DNA of 64,000 bases. It comes from Mycolicibacterium litorale. Its GTDB lineage: Bacteria > Actinomycetota > Actinomycetes > Mycobacteriales > Mycobacteriaceae. How positions within the stretch are numbered: position 1 is the stretch's first letter; every line of letters begins with the position of its first letter. The position numbers and the translations under genes are program-made. This document shows positions 26,920 through 35,803 of the stretch, piece by piece. The stretch spans positions 4,278,001 to 4,342,000 of the forward strand of contig NZ_AP022586.1 in NCBI RefSeq assembly GCF_010731695.1, written 5' to 3'. Under the pieces are notes generated by a model that saw nothing but the letters and a program-made list of their open reading frames with translations, was not told the origin of the DNA and did no database searches.

Positions 26920-28599
26920 TCAGCCCAGCGCGGCAAGCGCGGCGGCGCGCGCCTCGGCAGGCCCGGCACTGGCCAGAACGGCGTCGGCCGCCTCCCGGCA
27001 CTGCGGGAGGGTCACCTCCGCGAGCTTCGCGCCGACCCGCCCGATCGCCGCGGACGCCGCCGACAGAGACGACACCCCGAGCCCGGTGAGCACGCAGGCG
27101 AGCAACGGATCGGCCGCCGCCTCACCGCATACGCCGACGGGTTTACCGGCCGCGGCCCCGGCGCGGGCCGCCATCGCGACCAGCGCCAGCACCGCCGGCT
27201 GCCACGGATCGGTCAGCGCGGCCAGTTCGGCGGACATCCGGTCGGCGGCCATCGTGTACTGGGCCAGATCGTTGGTGCCGATGGACAGGAACTCGACGTG
27301 TTCGAGGATCCGGTCGGCCAGCAGGGCGGCGGCGGGCACCTCGACCATCACTCCGGGGGTCAGGCCGAATCGCCGTACCGCCGCGGCGAATTCGCGTGCC
27401 TCGTCGGCGGTGGCGATCATCGGCGCCATCACCCACGGCCGGTTGCCGGTGGCCTCGGCCGCGGCGGCGATGCCCGCCAGTTGCCGCTCGAGCAGACCCG
27501 GGTTGCCGTGCGCGATACGGACCCCGCGCACGCCGAGCGCCGGGTTCGCCTCCTCGGGCTGACCCGCGAAGGCGAGCGGTTTGTCGGATCCCGCGTCGAG
27601 GGTGCGGATGACGACCTTGTGTCCGGCGAATGCGTCGAGCACCTCACCGTAGATCTGCGCCTGTTCGGCCACCGTCGGTTCGGTGTCGCGGTCGAGGAAG
27701 CACAGTTCGGTGCGGAACAGGCCGACGCCCTCGGCCGGTGTCTGGCGCGCCGCCCGCGCCGCCGCCCCGTCGGCGATGTTGACCAGGATGCCCACGGGAT
27801 GTCCGTCGGCGGTCGCGCCGGGCCCGCTCCAGTGCGCCGTGCGGTCCTCGGCCCGTCGCGCGGATGCGACGGCGTCCGCCGCGGCCGACGGGTCGGGTGC
27901 GACGGTCACCGTGCCCGCGTCGCCGTCGATCAGCACCATCGCCCCGGCGGGGACGTCGTCGAGTCCACCGACGGCGACCACGCACGGGATGCCCAGCTGT
28001 CGGGCGATGATCGCGGTGTGGCTGGTGGGCCCGCCGCCGGAGGTGGCGAACCCGATGACGAGCGACGGGTCGAGGCCCGCCGTGTCGGCGGGCGCGAGGT
28101 CCTCGGCGCACAGGATCGACGGGACGTCCGGCAGCGGCACCCCGGGCTCGGGCATCCCGCGCAGTTCGGCGACCACGCGGTCGCGGATGTCCTGCAGGTC
28201 GGTGACCCGTTCGGCCATCAGTCCGCCCATCGTGGTGAAGAGGTCGGTGAACTGGGCGACGGCGTCTCGCACGGCGGGTTCGGCCGGCGATCCCGCGGCG
28301 ATGCGCTTCTCGGCGGCCCCGAGCCAGGCCCGGTCCTCGGCGAGCGTCGCGGTCGCCGACAACACCTCCGCGGCGGCCCCTGCGGTGCGGGAGGCGCGGT
28401 CGCGCAGGCGTCCGGCGACGGCGGTGACGGCCGCCCGGAACCGCTCGGCCTCGGCGAGCGGATCCCCCGGTGCGGCCGTGTCCTCCTCCGGGGCCGGGAG
28501 GCGCCCCGGCCGCACGACCGGGGCGTACCGCACGCCGACGACGACGGGCACCCCGCGCAGCACCGTGCCGGAGACGGGGACATCACCTGATGTGCTCAT
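26920..28599 (-). CDS. ptsI: Phosphoenolpyruvate-protein phosphotransferase (PTS enzyme I)
   Basis: Enzyme I of the PTS, 559 aa. It moves phosphate from PEP to HPr. The phosphohistidine motif is SGGGPTSHTAIIARQLG (His194), FRTELCFLDRD and MVEVPAAALLAD belong to the PEP-binding barrel, and VGVCGEAAADP holds the catalytic Cys. Start MSTSGDVPVSG at 28599; a longer in-frame start exists but runs into the regulatory region. It is transcribed away from fruR-fruK-fruA-ptsH across a 101-bp gap; together they make a full fructose PTS. The layout resembles M. smegmatis, where PTS genes also lie beside ESX-1. Confidence 0.94.
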   Translation of the reverse strand: MSTSGDVPVSGTVLRGVPVVVGVRYAPVVRPGRLPAPEEDTAAPGDPLAEAERFRAAVTAVAGRLRDRASRTAGAAAEVLSATATLAEDRAWLGAAEKRIAAGSPAEPAVRDAVAQFTDLFTTMGGLMAERVTDLQDIRDRVVAELRGMPEPGVPLPDVPSILCAEDLAPADTAGLDPSLVIGFATSGGGPTSHTAIIARQLGIPCVVAVGGLDDVPAGAMVLIDGDAGTVTVAPDPSAAADAVASARRAEDRTAHWSGPGATADGHPVGILVNIADGAAARAARQTPAEGVGLFRTELCFLDRDTEPTVAEQAQIYGEVLDAFAGHKVVIRTLDAGSDKPLAFAGQPEEANPALGVRGVRIAHGNPGLLERQLAGIAAAAEATGNRPWVMAPMIATADEAREFAAAVRRFGLTPGVMVEVPAAALLADRILEHVEFLSIGTNDLAQYTMAADRMSAELAALTDPWQPAVLALVAMAARAGAAAGKPVGVCGEAAADPLLACVLTGLGVSSLSAASAAIGRVGAKLAEVTLPQCREAADAVLASAGPAEARAAALAALG

Positions 28600-28700
28600 G
28601 TGAGACAGATTACAGAAATCCGTTGACAACACAACACAAACGGGCGTAGAACCAAACATAACCAATTCATCCCATCGCAATCCCACACAGTCGGAGTCCC
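28600..28700. promoter_or_regulatory. Divergent ptsI/fruR promoter region
   Basis: This 101-bp, relatively AT-rich gap carries TTGACA (28623-28628) and TAGAAC (28647-28652), an 18-base-spaced sigma-A-like pair directed to fruR. On the minus strand TGTAAT (about 28609-28614) is a possible ptsI -10. GTTGACAAC (28622-28630) is an imperfect palindrome overlapping the TTGACA, followed by repeated ACAAC/ACAC units, a possible site for the DeoR-type FruR. FruR repression relieved by fructose 1-phosphate is the usual logic for this family. Confidence 0.5.
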
Positions 28701-29468
28701 ATGTACGCCGAAGAACGGCAACAGGCCATCGCCTCGCTGGTGATGCAGAAGGGGCGCGCCTCGGTGACCGAACTGGCCGAGGCCTACGACGTCACGACCG
28801 AAACCGTCCGGCGCGACCTGGCGGCCCTCGACCGCGCCGGCCTGTTGCGCCGCGTCCACGGCGGCGCCGTCCCCGCCCGCGCCCTGCACCTCGTCGAGGC
28901 GGGCGTCAACGAACGCGACGCCACCCGGGCCGACCACAAGGATGCGATCGCCGCCGCGGCGGTCGACTACGTCCCGGCGAGCGGCGCCAGCGTGCTGATC
29001 GACGCGGGCACCACCACCGCCCGGATCGCGGCGCAACTGCCCACCGACCGCGACCTCGTGGTCGTGACGAACTCCGTGCCGATCGCCGCCCGACTGGCCG
29101 GGGTGCCGTCGGTGCGCCTGCAACTGCTCGGCGGACGGGTGCGCGGCCTGACCCAGGCCGCCGTCGGCGAGCAGGCGCTGTCCGTACTCGACGACCTGCG
29201 GGTGGACGTGGCGTTCATGGGCACCAACGGCATCAGCCTGCGGCACGGCCTGTCCACCCCGGACAGCGAGGAGGCCGCGGTCAAGCGCGCGATGGTGCGG
29301 GCGGCCAACTACGTCGTCGCCGCCGCCGACTCGTCGAAGGTCGGCCGCGAGGAGTTGGTCAGCTTCGCGCCGCTGGACTGCGTCGACACGTTGATCACCG
29401 ACACCGAGATCGATCCCGCGTACCGTGATCGACTGGTCGAGCGGGGTGTGGAGGTGGTGCTGGCATGA
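28701..29468 (+). CDS. fruR: DeoR family regulator of fructose PTS
   Basis: DeoR-type regulator of 255 aa. The N-terminal HTH (MYAEERQQAIASLVMQ, then VTELAEAYDVTTETVRRDLA and LLRRVHGGAVP) is the family signature. The C-terminal sugar-phosphate sensor domain has LIDAGTTTARIAAQL, VVTNSVPIA and the MGTNGISL loop. It is the first gene of the fruR-fruK-fruA-ptsH operon and ends in an ATGA overlap with fruK, so it most likely represses this operon and perhaps ptsI, responding to a fructose phosphate. Confidence 0.9.
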   Translation: MYAEERQQAIASLVMQKGRASVTELAEAYDVTTETVRRDLAALDRAGLLRRVHGGAVPARALHLVEAGVNERDATRADHKDAIAAAAVDYVPASGASVLIDAGTTTARIAAQLPTDRDLVVVTNSVPIAARLAGVPSVRLQLLGGRVRGLTQAAVGEQALSVLDDLRVDVAFMGTNGISLRHGLSTPDSEEAAVKRAMVRAANYVVAAADSSKVGREELVSFAPLDCVDTLITDTEIDPAYRDRLVERGVEVVLA

Positions 29469-30454
29469 TCGTCACCGTCACGCCCAACCCGAGCATCGAC
29501 CGTACGGTCACGCTGCCCGGGCCACTGACCCGCGGTGCGGTGCAACGGATCTCGTCGGTCACCAGCGAGCCGGGCGGCAAAGGCGTCAACGTCGCGCGGG
29601 TGCTCACGCAGGCCGGGATGGACGTCATCGCGCTGCTGCCCGCCGCACCCGGCGACCCGCTGGTGACCGCGTTGCATTCCAGCGGCGTGCCGTTCCGCAC
29701 CGTCGCGGTGACCGAACCGGTGCGCACCAACCTCGCGATCACAGAATCCGACGGCACCACAACCAAAATCAACGAGCCCGGGGCCGCCCTCGATGCCGCC
29801 GCCCGCGAGGCGCTGACCCGGTCGATCGTCGACGCCGCCGCCCACGCATCGTGGGTGGTGATGTCCGGATCGCTGCCGCCGGGACTGCCGGACGGCTGGT
29901 ACGCCGACGTCGTCGCGCTGCTGGCGTCGCTGCCGTGCCGCGTCGCGGTGGACACCTCCGAGGGACCGCTCGCCGCCCTCGCCGCGGGCTTCGACCGGGC
30001 CGCACCCGACCTGATCAAACCGAACGCCGAGGAACTGGCCGGCCTCGTGGGCGGCTCCGCCGAACAGTTGGAAGCCGCTGTGGCACAGGGCGACCCGGCA
30101 CCGGTGGTCGCGGCGGGTGCTCGTCTCGTCGGCCGTGGTGTCGGCGCCGTGCTCGCCACGCTGGGCGCGGCGGGTGCGGTGCTGGTCGACGCGACCGGGG
30201 CGTGGCTCGCCACCCCGCCGCCGATCGTGGCACGCAGCACCGTCGGCGCCGGCGACTCATCGCTGGCCGGATACGTTCGCGCGGCCGTCGACGGCGCCGC
30301 ACCACCGGATCGCCTGCGGACGGCCGTGGCGTACGGTTCGGCCGCCGCGGCGCTACCCGGCACCGCCCTGCCCACCCCCGCGCAACTCGACCTCGACGGC
30401 GTGACCGTCACCCCCATCCACCCGTCGGTCACCCCGGCGCCCGTCACCTCCTGA
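29465..30454 (+). CDS. fruK: 1-phosphofructokinase
   Basis: PfkB-family sugar kinase of 329 aa that phosphorylates fructose 1-phosphate, the PTS product, to fructose 1,6-bisphosphate. Motifs: VTPNPSIDRTV at the N-terminus, EPGGKGVNVARVL (substrate binding), DLIKPNAEEL and the C-terminal VGAGDSSLAGYVRA with the catalytic Asp. The pathway role follows from its place between fruR and fruA. Starts in an ATGA overlap with fruR and is followed 20 bases later by fruA. Confidence 0.93.
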   Translation: MIVTVTPNPSIDRTVTLPGPLTRGAVQRISSVTSEPGGKGVNVARVLTQAGMDVIALLPAAPGDPLVTALHSSGVPFRTVAVTEPVRTNLAITESDGTTTKINEPGAALDAAAREALTRSIVDAAAHASWVVMSGSLPPGLPDGWYADVVALLASLPCRVAVDTSEGPLAALAAGFDRAAPDLIKPNAEELAGLVGGSAEQLEAAVAQGDPAPVVAAGARLVGRGVGAVLATLGAAGAVLVDATGAWLATPPPIVARSTVGAGDSSLAGYVRAAVDGAAPPDRLRTAVAYGSAAAALPGTALPTPAQLDLDGVTVTPIHPSVTPAPVTS

Positions 30455-30474
30455 TCCCGACCGAAAGACCCGTC

Positions 30475-32538
30475 ATGTCCACACCCGCCGCAGCACCGAT
30501 CATCACCGCCGACCTGGTGGTGCTCGACACCGGAAACGGCCAGGCCGACCAGGCCGGCACGGCAGACAAGGCCGCCGTCATCGGCCGCCTCGCGCACCGC
30601 CTGGCCGACGCCGGGCGCACCACCGACCCCGACGGCCTGGTGGGCGCGGCGCTGGCGCGGGAGGGGCAGTCGGCGACCGGCCTGCCCGGGGGGATCGCGA
30701 TCCCCCACTGCCGGTCCCCGTATGTGGACACCGCGACCATCGGCTTCGCCCGCCTCGACCCCGGCGTCGACTTCGGGGCCCCCGACGGGCCCGCGGACCT
30801 GGTGTTCCTGATCGCCGCACCGGAGTCGGGCGGCGCCGAGCACATGAAGCTGCTGTCGAGCCTCGCCCGCGCGCTGGTCCGCAAGGACTTCGTCGCGTCG
30901 CTGCGCGCGGCCGCCACCGCCGACGACGTGGTGTCGCTGGTCGAGGGTGTGGTGAACCCGCAGGCCGCACCCACCGCCCCCGCACCGGCTGCCCAGCCGC
31001 CCGCCGCCGAGAAAGCCGCCGCCGAACCCGCCAGGCAGCGGTCCCTCGTCGCGGTGACCGCCTGTCCGACCGGCATCGCGCACACCTACATGGCCGCCGA
31101 CTCCCTGGTCGCCGCCGCGAAGAAGGCCGGCGTCGCGCTGCACGTGGAGACCCAGGGTTCGTCGGGCAGCACCCCGCTGTCGGCCCAGACCATCGACGAG
31201 GCCGACGCCGTCATCTTCGCGACCGACGTCGGCGTGAAGGACCGCCAGCGGTTCGCGGGTAAACCCGTCATCGCCTCCGGCGTCAAACGCGCGATCAACG
31301 AACCGGACAAGATGGTCGCCGACGCGCTGGCCGCCGCCGACAACCCGGACGCCGCCCGCGTCGAGGGCAGCGCCGGAGCGTCGGCCGCGGCAGCCCCCTC
31401 GGGGGACGTCGGCTGGGGCACCCGCACCCGGCAGATCCTGCTCACCGGCGTGAGCTACATGATCCCCTTCGTCGCGGCCGGTGGTCTGCTGATCGCGCTC
31501 GGTTTCCTGTTCGCCGGCTACGACATCGCGAATACGCCTGAAGGCGAGACGAATTCGCTCGGCAACATCATCGCCACCACCAACTCGCTGACCAACCTGC
31601 CATCCGGCGGCTTCCTGCAGTACCTCGGCGCCATCCTCTTCACGCTCGGCGGACTGGCGTTCTCGTTCCTGGTGCCCGCACTCGCCGGCTACATCGCGTT
31701 CGCGATCGCCGACCGGCCCGGCATCGCACCCGGTTTCACGGCGGGCGCGGTCGCCGTCTACGTGGGCGGCGGCTTCATCGGCGGCATCGTCGGCGGCCTG
31801 ATCGCCGGCTTCGCGGCGCTGTGGATCAGCCGCATCAAGGTGCCGCAGTGGGCCAGGGGCCTGATGCCGGTAGTGATCATCCCGCTGTTCGCATCGCTTG
31901 TGGTCGGCCTGCTGATGTTCCTGCTCCTCGGACGCCCGCTGGCCGCCATCACCTCGGGCCTGACCAACTGGCTCGGTGGCCTGTCCGGCAGCTCGGTGAT
32001 CATCCTCGGGGTCATCCTCGGCCTGATGATGTGCTTCGACCTCGGCGGCCCGGTCAACAAGGCGGCGTACGCGTTCGCCACCGCCGGCCTCAACGTCGCC
32101 GATCCGGCGTCGCTGCGCATCATGGCCGCGGTGATGGCGGCGGGCATGGTGCCGCCGCTGGCGATGGCGCTGGCCTCGACCGTGCGGCCCGCGCTGTTCA
32201 CCGAACCGGAACGGGAGAACGGCCGCGCCGCCTGGCTGCTGGGCGCCTCGTTCATCTCCGAGGGCGCGATCCCATTCGCGGCGGCCGACCCGCTGCGGGT
32301 GATTCCGTCGATGATGTTCGGCGGGGCCATCACCGGCGCGCTCATCATGGCCTTCGACGTCACGCTGAAGGCACCGCACGGCGGCATCTTCGTCTTCTTC
32401 GCCATCGGCAACCTGCTGTGGTTCGTGGTCGCCCTCGCGGTGGGCACGGCAGCGGCCGCCGCCGCGGTCGTGGCCGCCAAACAGTTCGCCAAACCCGCCG
32501 TGTCCGCGGACCGGACACCCGCCCTCACCAACGCCTGA
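30475..32538 (+). CDS. fruA: Fructose-specific PTS enzyme IIABC
   Basis: Three-domain fructose permease of 687 aa in IIA-IIB-IIC order. IIA (about 1-155) has its phosphohistidine in GGIAIPHCRSPYVD (His78). IIB (about 187-290) has the phosphocysteine in VTACPTGIAHTYMAADSL (Cys197). IIC (about 310-670) has about eight to ten hydrophobic helices (VSYMIPFVAAGGLLIALGFL to FFAIGNLLWFVVALAVG). An Ala/Pro linker joins IIA to IIB. It brings fructose in as fructose 1-phosphate. The start ATG at 30475 has GAAAGA upstream; the frame is open further upstream only as overlap with fruK. ptsH follows after 32 bases. Confidence 0.94.
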   Translation: MSTPAAAPIITADLVVLDTGNGQADQAGTADKAAVIGRLAHRLADAGRTTDPDGLVGAALAREGQSATGLPGGIAIPHCRSPYVDTATIGFARLDPGVDFGAPDGPADLVFLIAAPESGGAEHMKLLSSLARALVRKDFVASLRAAATADDVVSLVEGVVNPQAAPTAPAPAAQPPAAEKAAAEPARQRSLVAVTACPTGIAHTYMAADSLVAAAKKAGVALHVETQGSSGSTPLSAQTIDEADAVIFATDVGVKDRQRFAGKPVIASGVKRAINEPDKMVADALAAADNPDAARVEGSAGASAAAAPSGDVGWGTRTRQILLTGVSYMIPFVAAGGLLIALGFLFAGYDIANTPEGETNSLGNIIATTNSLTNLPSGGFLQYLGAILFTLGGLAFSFLVPALAGYIAFAIADRPGIAPGFTAGAVAVYVGGGFIGGIVGGLIAGFAALWISRIKVPQWARGLMPVVIIPLFASLVVGLLMFLLLGRPLAAITSGLTNWLGGLSGSSVIILGVILGLMMCFDLGGPVNKAAYAFATAGLNVADPASLRIMAAVMAAGMVPPLAMALASTVRPALFTEPERENGRAAWLLGASFISEGAIPFAAADPLRVIPSMMFGGAITGALIMAFDVTLKAPHGGIFVFFAIGNLLWFVVALAVGTAAAAAAVVAAKQFAKPAVSADRTPALTNA

Positions 32539-32570
32539 CCCACCCCCGGAACCCACAAGGAGACCTCGCC

Positions 32571-32828
32571 ATGCCCGAAAGAACCGTCACCGTCGGCTCG
32601 GCCATCGGCCTGCACGCCCGGCCTGCCGCGATCATCGCCGAGGCCGTCGTCAACGCCGGCGTCCCCGTCACGCTCTCGGTCCCCGGCGGCGAACCCGTCG
32701 ACGCCGGGTCGGCGCTGATGATCATGACGCTGGGCGCGGGCAACGGCACCGAGGTCACCGTCGCCTCCGACGACCCGGCGGCGCTGGACACCGTCGCCGG
32801 ACTCGTCGAACAGGACCTCGACGCCTAG
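32571..32828 (+). CDS. ptsH: Phosphocarrier protein HPr
   Basis: HPr of 85 aa, the small carrier passing phosphate from enzyme I to FruA. The active His is in IGLHARPAA (His15), and a Ser corresponding to the regulatory serine is at residue 47 (DAGSALMIMTLG). Actinobacteria usually lack strong HPr kinase control, so the role of that Ser is uncertain. Preceded by AAGGAG before ATG. Last gene of the fru operon. Confidence 0.93.
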   Translation: MPERTVTVGSAIGLHARPAAIIAEAVVNAGVPVTLSVPGGEPVDAGSALMIMTLGAGNGTEVTVASDDPAALDTVAGLVEQDLDA

Positions 32829-32890
32829 CCACCGCACCGGTCGTTCCTCCGACAAGAAACCGCAGCTACCCCCCTCGGCATACCCTTACG

Positions 32891-32903
32891 CTTGCTAGGT
32901 GCA
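32891..32903 (+). promoter_or_regulatory. Possible -10 element upstream of mycP1
   Basis: CTTGCTAGGTGCA contains TAGGTG, a fair mycobacterial -10 (TANNNT-like), about 120 bases before the mycP1 start. The same nine bases TTGCTAGGT recur upstream of the DUF1942 gene at 54389-54397. No good -35 is seen. The 62 bases between ptsH and this site show no hairpin. Confidence 0.3.
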
Positions 32904-33018
32904 TTCGACCGGTCCACATGGCGTGACAAGACGGGCTCCCCTGGCAGCGGTCCCCGGTTTGCTGTCTACACTGAGGCGCGAAGCCGTCGGCAGGTCGTCA
33001 AGGGGGGTGCTGGGCACG

Positions 33019-34365
33019 GTGCAGCGGGTGGGCGTGGTGCTGGCGGCGTTACTGTTGGCGCTGGTCAGTGCGCCGCCGGTGGGGGCGATCGAACCGCCGA
33101 GCATCGACCCGGCCGCACTTCCGCCGGATCAGACCGGACCCGATTCGCCGACGGAGCAGCGGCGGGTGTGTTCGGCGCCCACGGTGCTGCCCAACTCGAA
33201 CTTTGCCGACAAGCCCTGGCCCAACAACTACCTCCAACTGGCCGAGGCGCAGAAATTCGCGACCGGCGCCGGGGTGACCGTCGCGGTCATCGACACCGGG
33301 GTGAACGGCTCACCGCGCGTACCCGCCGAACCCGGCGGTGACTTCGTCGACCAGGCCGGCAACGGGATGTCGGACTGCGACTCGCACGGCACGCTGACGG
33401 CGTCGATCATCGCCGGCCGCGGCGCACCGACCGACGGGTTCATCGGCGTCGCGCCCAACGCCCGCGTCCTGTCGCTGCGCCAGACCTCCGAGGCGTTCCA
33501 GCCCGTCGGCGCCCGTCAGGATCCCAACGACCCGAACACCACCCAGACCGCGGGCTCGCTGCGCAGTTTGGCCCGCGCCGTCGTGCACGCCGCCAACCTG
33601 GGCGCACAGGTCATCAACATCAGCGAGGCCGCCTGCTACAAGATCACCCGCCCGATCGACGAGACCGGGCTGGGCGCCGCCATCAACTACGCGGTCAACG
33701 TGAAGAACGCGGTCGTCGTGGTGGCGGCGGGCAACACCGGGCAGGACTGCACGCAGAACCCGCCGCCGGATCCCGCGATCCCGACCGATCCGCGCGGCTG
33801 GCGGCAGGTGCAGACGATCGTCAGCCCGGCCTGGTACTCGCCGCTGGTCCTGACCGTCGGCAGCATCAACGACAACGGTCAGCCGAGCAACTTCTCCATG
33901 TCCGGGCCGTGGGTGGGTGCGGCGGCCCCGGGTGCGAACATCACCGCGCTGGGGTACGACGGACAGCCGGTCAACGCGCTGCAGGGACAGGACGGCCCGA
34001 TACCGATCGGCGGTACCTCGTTCTCCGCGGCGTACGTCTCGGGCCTGGCCGCGCTGCTCAAGGAGCGCTTTCCCGCCCTGACCCCGGCGCAGATCATGAA
34101 CCGCATCACCGCGACCGCACGCCATCCCGGCGGCGGGGTCGACAACTACGTCGGCGCCGGCGTGATCGATCCGGTGGCGGCGCTGACCTGGGAGGTCCCC
34201 GAGGGCCCGGCCGACATCCCGTACCGGGTCAAACAGCTGCCCCCGCCGGTCTACGTGCCGCCGCCCGACCGCGGCCCGATCACCGCGGTGGTGGTGATCG
34301 CCGGCGGGCTCGCCCTCGTGCTGGGAATCGGCGCGCTGACGCGCCGGGCGCTGAGGCGGCGATGA
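33019..34365 (+). CDS. mycP1: Mycosin protease MycP1 (ESX-1)
   Basis: Subtilisin-like serine protease of the ESX-1 system, 448 aa from the GTG chosen here. An N-terminal signal peptide (VQRVGVVLAALLLALVSAPPVGA) leads into IEPPSIDPAALPPD, matching MycP1 closely. Catalytic triad: Asp92 in VAVIDTGV, His123 in DCDSHGTLTASI, Ser334 in GGTSFSAAYVSG. A C-terminal membrane anchor (ITAVVVIAGGLALVLGIGAL) holds it in the membrane. It cleaves EspB in M. tuberculosis and stabilises the ESX complex. Start is uncertain: an upstream in-frame ATG (32899) would add 40 residues before the signal peptide. The stop overlaps eccE1 by ATGA. Confidence 0.93.
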   Translation: MQRVGVVLAALLLALVSAPPVGAIEPPSIDPAALPPDQTGPDSPTEQRRVCSAPTVLPNSNFADKPWPNNYLQLAEAQKFATGAGVTVAVIDTGVNGSPRVPAEPGGDFVDQAGNGMSDCDSHGTLTASIIAGRGAPTDGFIGVAPNARVLSLRQTSEAFQPVGARQDPNDPNTTQTAGSLRSLARAVVHAANLGAQVINISEAACYKITRPIDETGLGAAINYAVNVKNAVVVVAAGNTGQDCTQNPPPDPAIPTDPRGWRQVQTIVSPAWYSPLVLTVGSINDNGQPSNFSMSGPWVGAAAPGANITALGYDGQPVNALQGQDGPIPIGGTSFSAAYVSGLAALLKERFPALTPAQIMNRITATARHPGGGVDNYVGAGVIDPVAALTWEVPEGPADIPYRVKQLPPPVYVPPPDRGPITAVVVIAGGLALVLGIGALTRRALRRR

Positions 34366-35759
34366 AGACCCTCGCCGGTCAGTTCGGGCTGCGGTTCACC
34401 ACCGGCCACCTGGTATGGGCGGCGGTGCTGATCCCGGCCTGCATCGCGATCTTCGTCCCGCTGAACCTGCTGTGGGTCGGCGTCATGGTGTCGGTGGTGC
34501 TCGCGCTGATCGCGGTCGTGACGGTCCGCGGTCGCCGGCTCACCGGCTGGATCGCCGCCCTGTTCTCCTGGCGGCGCAGGCACCGCAGCACGCCGCCCGC
34601 CCCGTCGGAGCCCGCCGTCGGATCGACCGTCATGCCCGGCGATCACGTCGCGGTGCGGTGGCAGGGCGACCACCTGATGTCGGCGATCGAACTGGTGCCG
34701 CGGCCGTTCACCCCGACCGTCGTGGTGAACGGGCAGTCGTTCACCGACGACGTCCTCGACACCGCGCTGGTCGAGAAGCTGATCGCCGCGCACTGCCCCG
34801 AACTCGAGGCCGACGTGGTGGCGGCTGGCTACCGGGTGGGCAAGACGGCGCCGGCCAGCCTGGTGGCGCTCTACGAACAGGTGGTCGGACCGTATCCGGC
34901 GCCGGCGAGCCGGCGGACGTGGATCGTGCTGCGGGCGGACCCGGAACTGACCCGCAAACCCGCCCAGCGCCGCGACACCGGGGTGGCGGGGCTGGCGCGC
35001 TACCTGGTGGCCTCGACGACCCGGCTGGCGGATCAGTTGGCCAGCAACGGGATCGACGCCCGCCCCAGCCGCAGCTTCGACGATTTCGACCGCGCCACCG
35101 AGGTCAGCTTCGAACGGGAGACGTGGTCGGCGATCAAGGGCCGCAGCACGTTCACCGCTGCCTACAGCGCCCCCGGCGGTCCGGATGTGTGGTGGTCCGC
35201 CCGCGCCGACCACACCATCACCCGCATGCGGATCCGGCCCGGCGCGGCGCCGACCACCACCGTGCTGCTCACCACATTGGCGAATCCGTCTACCCCACGC
35301 GGCTTTTCGTGTCTGTTCGGCGGGCAGCGCGCCGCCCTGCAGGGCATCAGTCCGGTCACCGACAAGCACTACGAGATGCCGATCGGCTCGGCCGGCATCC
35401 TGATCGGCGAGACCGCGGACCGCTATCCGGTGTACATGCCGTTCGACGACGTCGACGTCAGCATCAACCTCGGTGACGCCCGGCTGTTCACGCAGTTCGT
35501 GGTCCGGTCCGCGGCAGCCGGCGCGGTGGTGACGCTCGGTCCCCAGTTCGGTGAGTTCGCTGGGTTCGTCAACGGGCGGATCGGCCGGGAGGCCAAGCTG
35601 TCGTGGCCGAATGCGACGACGTACCTGAGCCCGCATCCCGGCGTCGGCCGGGTGATCCTGCGGCACAACTTCATCGACACTCCGCGGCACCGGCAGCTGC
35701 CGATCCGGTTGATCAACCCGCGCGAGGAAAGTCGCTACCAGATGGCTCTCGAGCAGTGA
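34362..35759 (+). CDS. eccE1: ESX-1 membrane core component EccE1
   Basis: EccE1, 465 aa, a peripheral subunit of the ESX-1 inner-membrane complex. Two N-terminal hydrophobic helices are visible (HLVWAAVLIPACIAIFVPL and VGVMVSVVLALIAVVTV), followed by a long cytosolic domain. The name is based on this layout, the length (462 aa in M. tuberculosis) and place between mycP1 and espB. The ATGA overlap with mycP1 shows translational coupling. A ribosome-binding site is probably provided by the end of mycP1. The following gene espB starts 44 bases on. Confidence 0.92.
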   Translation: MKTLAGQFGLRFTTGHLVWAAVLIPACIAIFVPLNLLWVGVMVSVVLALIAVVTVRGRRLTGWIAALFSWRRRHRSTPPAPSEPAVGSTVMPGDHVAVRWQGDHLMSAIELVPRPFTPTVVVNGQSFTDDVLDTALVEKLIAAHCPELEADVVAAGYRVGKTAPASLVALYEQVVGPYPAPASRRTWIVLRADPELTRKPAQRRDTGVAGLARYLVASTTRLADQLASNGIDARPSRSFDDFDRATEVSFERETWSAIKGRSTFTAAYSAPGGPDVWWSARADHTITRMRIRPGAAPTTTVLLTTLANPSTPRGFSCLFGGQRAALQGISPVTDKHYEMPIGSAGILIGETADRYPVYMPFDDVDVSINLGDARLFTQFVVRSAAAGAVVTLGPQFGEFAGFVNGRIGREAKLSWPNATTYLSPHPGVGRVILRHNFIDTPRHRQLPIRLINPREESRYQMALEQ

Positions 35760-35803
35760 AGCGGTTCTCACTGCGCGCCGAGCGGTGACCTGAGGAGGAA
35801 GAC

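Noticed and set aside
29425..30474. N-terminal extension of fruA
   Set aside because: The extension is a shadow of fruK; IIA begins at 30475 with a ribosome-binding site.
33909..34361. N-terminal extension of eccE1 in the same frame
   Set aside because: Overlaps the conserved catalytic part of mycP1 in another frame; EccE1 homologues begin at MKTLAGQFGL-like sequence at 34362.
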